Assembly: GCF_000411295.1 (NCBI RefSeq)
Contig: NZ_KE150421.1
Span: forward strand, 970,130 to 1,034,129
Source of the DNA: Paenisporosarcina sp. HGH0030
GTDB taxonomy: Bacteria > Bacillota > Bacilli > Bacillales_A > Planococcaceae
Reading direction: 5' to 3'
Length of the DNA: 64,000 bases
In this document: positions 63,030 to 64,000 of the stretch, one piece after another
Layout of the letters: the number at the start of each line of letters is the position of its first letter
Position numbering within the stretch: the first letter of the stretch is position 1
Notes under the pieces: model-generated
Database searches by the model: none
The model's input: the letters and a program-made list of their open reading frames with translations, nothing else
Told to the model about the DNA's origin: nothing
Translations under genes and position numbers: made by a program

Positions 63030-63791
63030 TTACATCTCCTCCTTTTTGCCGATGATCGCGAGGAAAATTTCCTCTAATGTCGGCTGCTTCTCGATGTACT
63101 CCACTTTCGCTGGCGGGAACATCTCCTTGAGTTCGGTAAGGGTTCCGGTCGTGATGATTTTTCCGCCATGCAGGATGGCGATACGGTCCGCCAGTTGTTC
63201 GGCTTCCTCCAGGTACTGGGTCGTCAGCAAGATGGTCGTGCCGCCGCCGGCAAGCTCCTTGACGGTATCCCAGACTTCAATCCGCGCTTCGGGGTCAAGC
63301 CCTGTCGTAGGTTCGTCGAGAAAAATGACTGCTGGCGTCCCGATCAGGCTCATGGCGATGTCAAGCCGGCGCTTCATCCCGCCTGAATATTTGTCTGCCC
63401 GGCGGTTGGCCGCATCGGTCAGGCTGAATCTTGCAAGCAAATTGTCGGCGACTTGAGCGGGATTGGAAACTCCCCGCAACTTGGCGATCATCATCAGGTT
63501 TTCCCGCCCGGTGAGCATCCCGTCTAAAGCTGCGAACTGCCCTGTCAGGCTGATACTCTGGCGAACATGATCCGGTTGACGCTGGATGTCAAAGCCGCAA
63601 ATACCTACTTCGCCGCCATCGGCCTTCATCAGCGTCGAGAGGATGTTGACTATCGTCGTCTTGCCCGCTCCATTTGAGCCCAGCAGTGCGAAAATTTCGC
63701 CACGCTGTACCTCAAAATCTACTCCCTTTAAGACTTCCTTGTCTTTAAAGGATTTTTTTAACCCTTTTACAGAAATCGCTGCATTGCTCAT
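63030..63791 (-). CDS. ABC exporter ATP-binding protein (DrrA-like)
   Basis: 253 aa from ATG 63791 (AAGGAGGAAA upstream). Walker A GSNGAGKTT, signature YSGGMKRRLD, Walker B VIFLDEPTTGLDP and switch TTQYLEEA are intact. C-terminal PTLEEIFLAIIGK is the DrrA-type regulatory end. With DrrB it forms an ATP-driven drug or lipid exporter. Same GC-rich composition as its partner. Confidence 0.92.
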   Translation of the reverse strand: MSNAAISVKGLKKSFKDKEVLKGVDFEVQRGEIFALLGSNGAGKTTIVNILSTLMKADGGEVGICGFDIQRQPDHVRQSISLTGQFAALDGMLTGRENLMMIAKLRGVSNPAQVADNLLARFSLTDAANRRADKYSGGMKRRLDIAMSLIGTPAVIFLDEPTTGLDPEARIEVWDTVKELAGGGTTILLTTQYLEEAEQLADRIAILHGGKIITTGTLTELKEMFPPAKVEYIEKQPTLEEIFLAIIGKKEEM

Positions 63792-63922
63792 ACTTTTTTC
63801 CTCCTTATAAAATACTCTTCTATTTAGTCTGACTGATAATCTGTACAACTTATTACTAGGTGAAAATATAACTGAATGGCGAATGTGGCAATTCACATTT
63901 GTAATCAGCTATTCAGTCGGTA

Positions 63923-64000
63923 TTATCTATTGAATTTATTTTTTCCCAATCGCTTCATGATACTCTGATTCAAATCTTCACGATACTTGGCGACATAGGT
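63923..64000 (-). CDS. C-terminal end of an unidentified gene (runs off window)
   Basis: 25 codons visible: TYVAKYREDLNQSIMKRLGK then NKFNR, stop 63923. It lies upstream of drrAB on the same strand. The C-terminus resembles DUF1048 proteins that often precede such exporters, but too little is visible. Confidence 0.5.
   Translation of the reverse strand, partial: TYVAKYREDLNQSIMKRLGKNKFNR

Overview
The window looks like a chromosomal segment of a low-GC, spore-forming member of the Bacillales, most likely a Planococcaceae (Sporosarcina / Paenisporosarcina / Psychrobacillus type). This is inferred from gene content: hfq-miaA beside ynbB, the spore coat transglutaminase Tgl, the germination hydrolase CwlJ, bacillithiol-type DinB, and SLH-anchored exoproteins. 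No rRNA, tRNA or CRISPR was seen.

Layout. (1) 1-10.7 kb is a tidy core block: YnbB, a TRIC channel, rhodanese, hfq, miaA, a lipase, glpD and glpK, then a Mn/Zn-type ABC importer (ATPase, permease, lipoprotein) and a SET-domain protein. No broken genes were seen there. (2) About 11.5-57.5 kb is an accessory array of mostly single, short, unrelated genes. Between almost every pair of genes lies a copy of one dispersed repeat, here called CBR (cassette-boundary repeat). (3) 28.5-36 kb, inside the array, is a CBR-free island with cwlJ, an SLH protein, a giant secreted phosphoesterase and a DUF421 protein. (4) 57.5-64 kb holds an IS630 remnant, an SLH-anchored S8 protease, scrap sequences and a visibly GC-richer drug-type ABC exporter.

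The main discovery candidate is the CBR array. A full CBR has a left site with 10-base arms TTCAACTAAC and GTTAGTTGAA around a 7-base spacer (usually CTGCCCC). Then comes an exchangeable hairpin module, and then a right site with the same arms around another 7-base spacer (usually AGCACCC). I count about 42 full, half or decayed copies by eye, and every one I recognised is on the same strand. Two short inverted arms around a 7-base spacer is the shape of a tyrosine-recombinase core site. One copy encloses the frameshifted C-terminal catalytic part of a tyrosine recombinase. One orientation, one gene per repeat interval, unrelated cargo, solo sites and interchangeable middles together suggest an integron-like gene-cassette array in a Gram-positive. 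No complete recombinase is in the window, so mobility is a hypothesis; a passive REP/terminator family is the main alternative.

Most array genes run on the minus strand and end just before the right site. Read on that strand, the middle hairpin plus T-run of a CBR is an intrinsic terminator, so each unit resembles gene + terminator + site. Cargo includes ECF sigma/anti-sigma pairs, MarR- and ArsR-controlled modules, SRPBCC proteins, a chloramphenicol acetyltransferase, transporters, a Fur-box iron module, immunity-like proteins (SUFU, DUF4304, UPF0158, DUF4085) and many small membrane proteins. At least eight cargo genes carry a frameshift or in-frame stop, so the array is decaying or the assembly has local errors.
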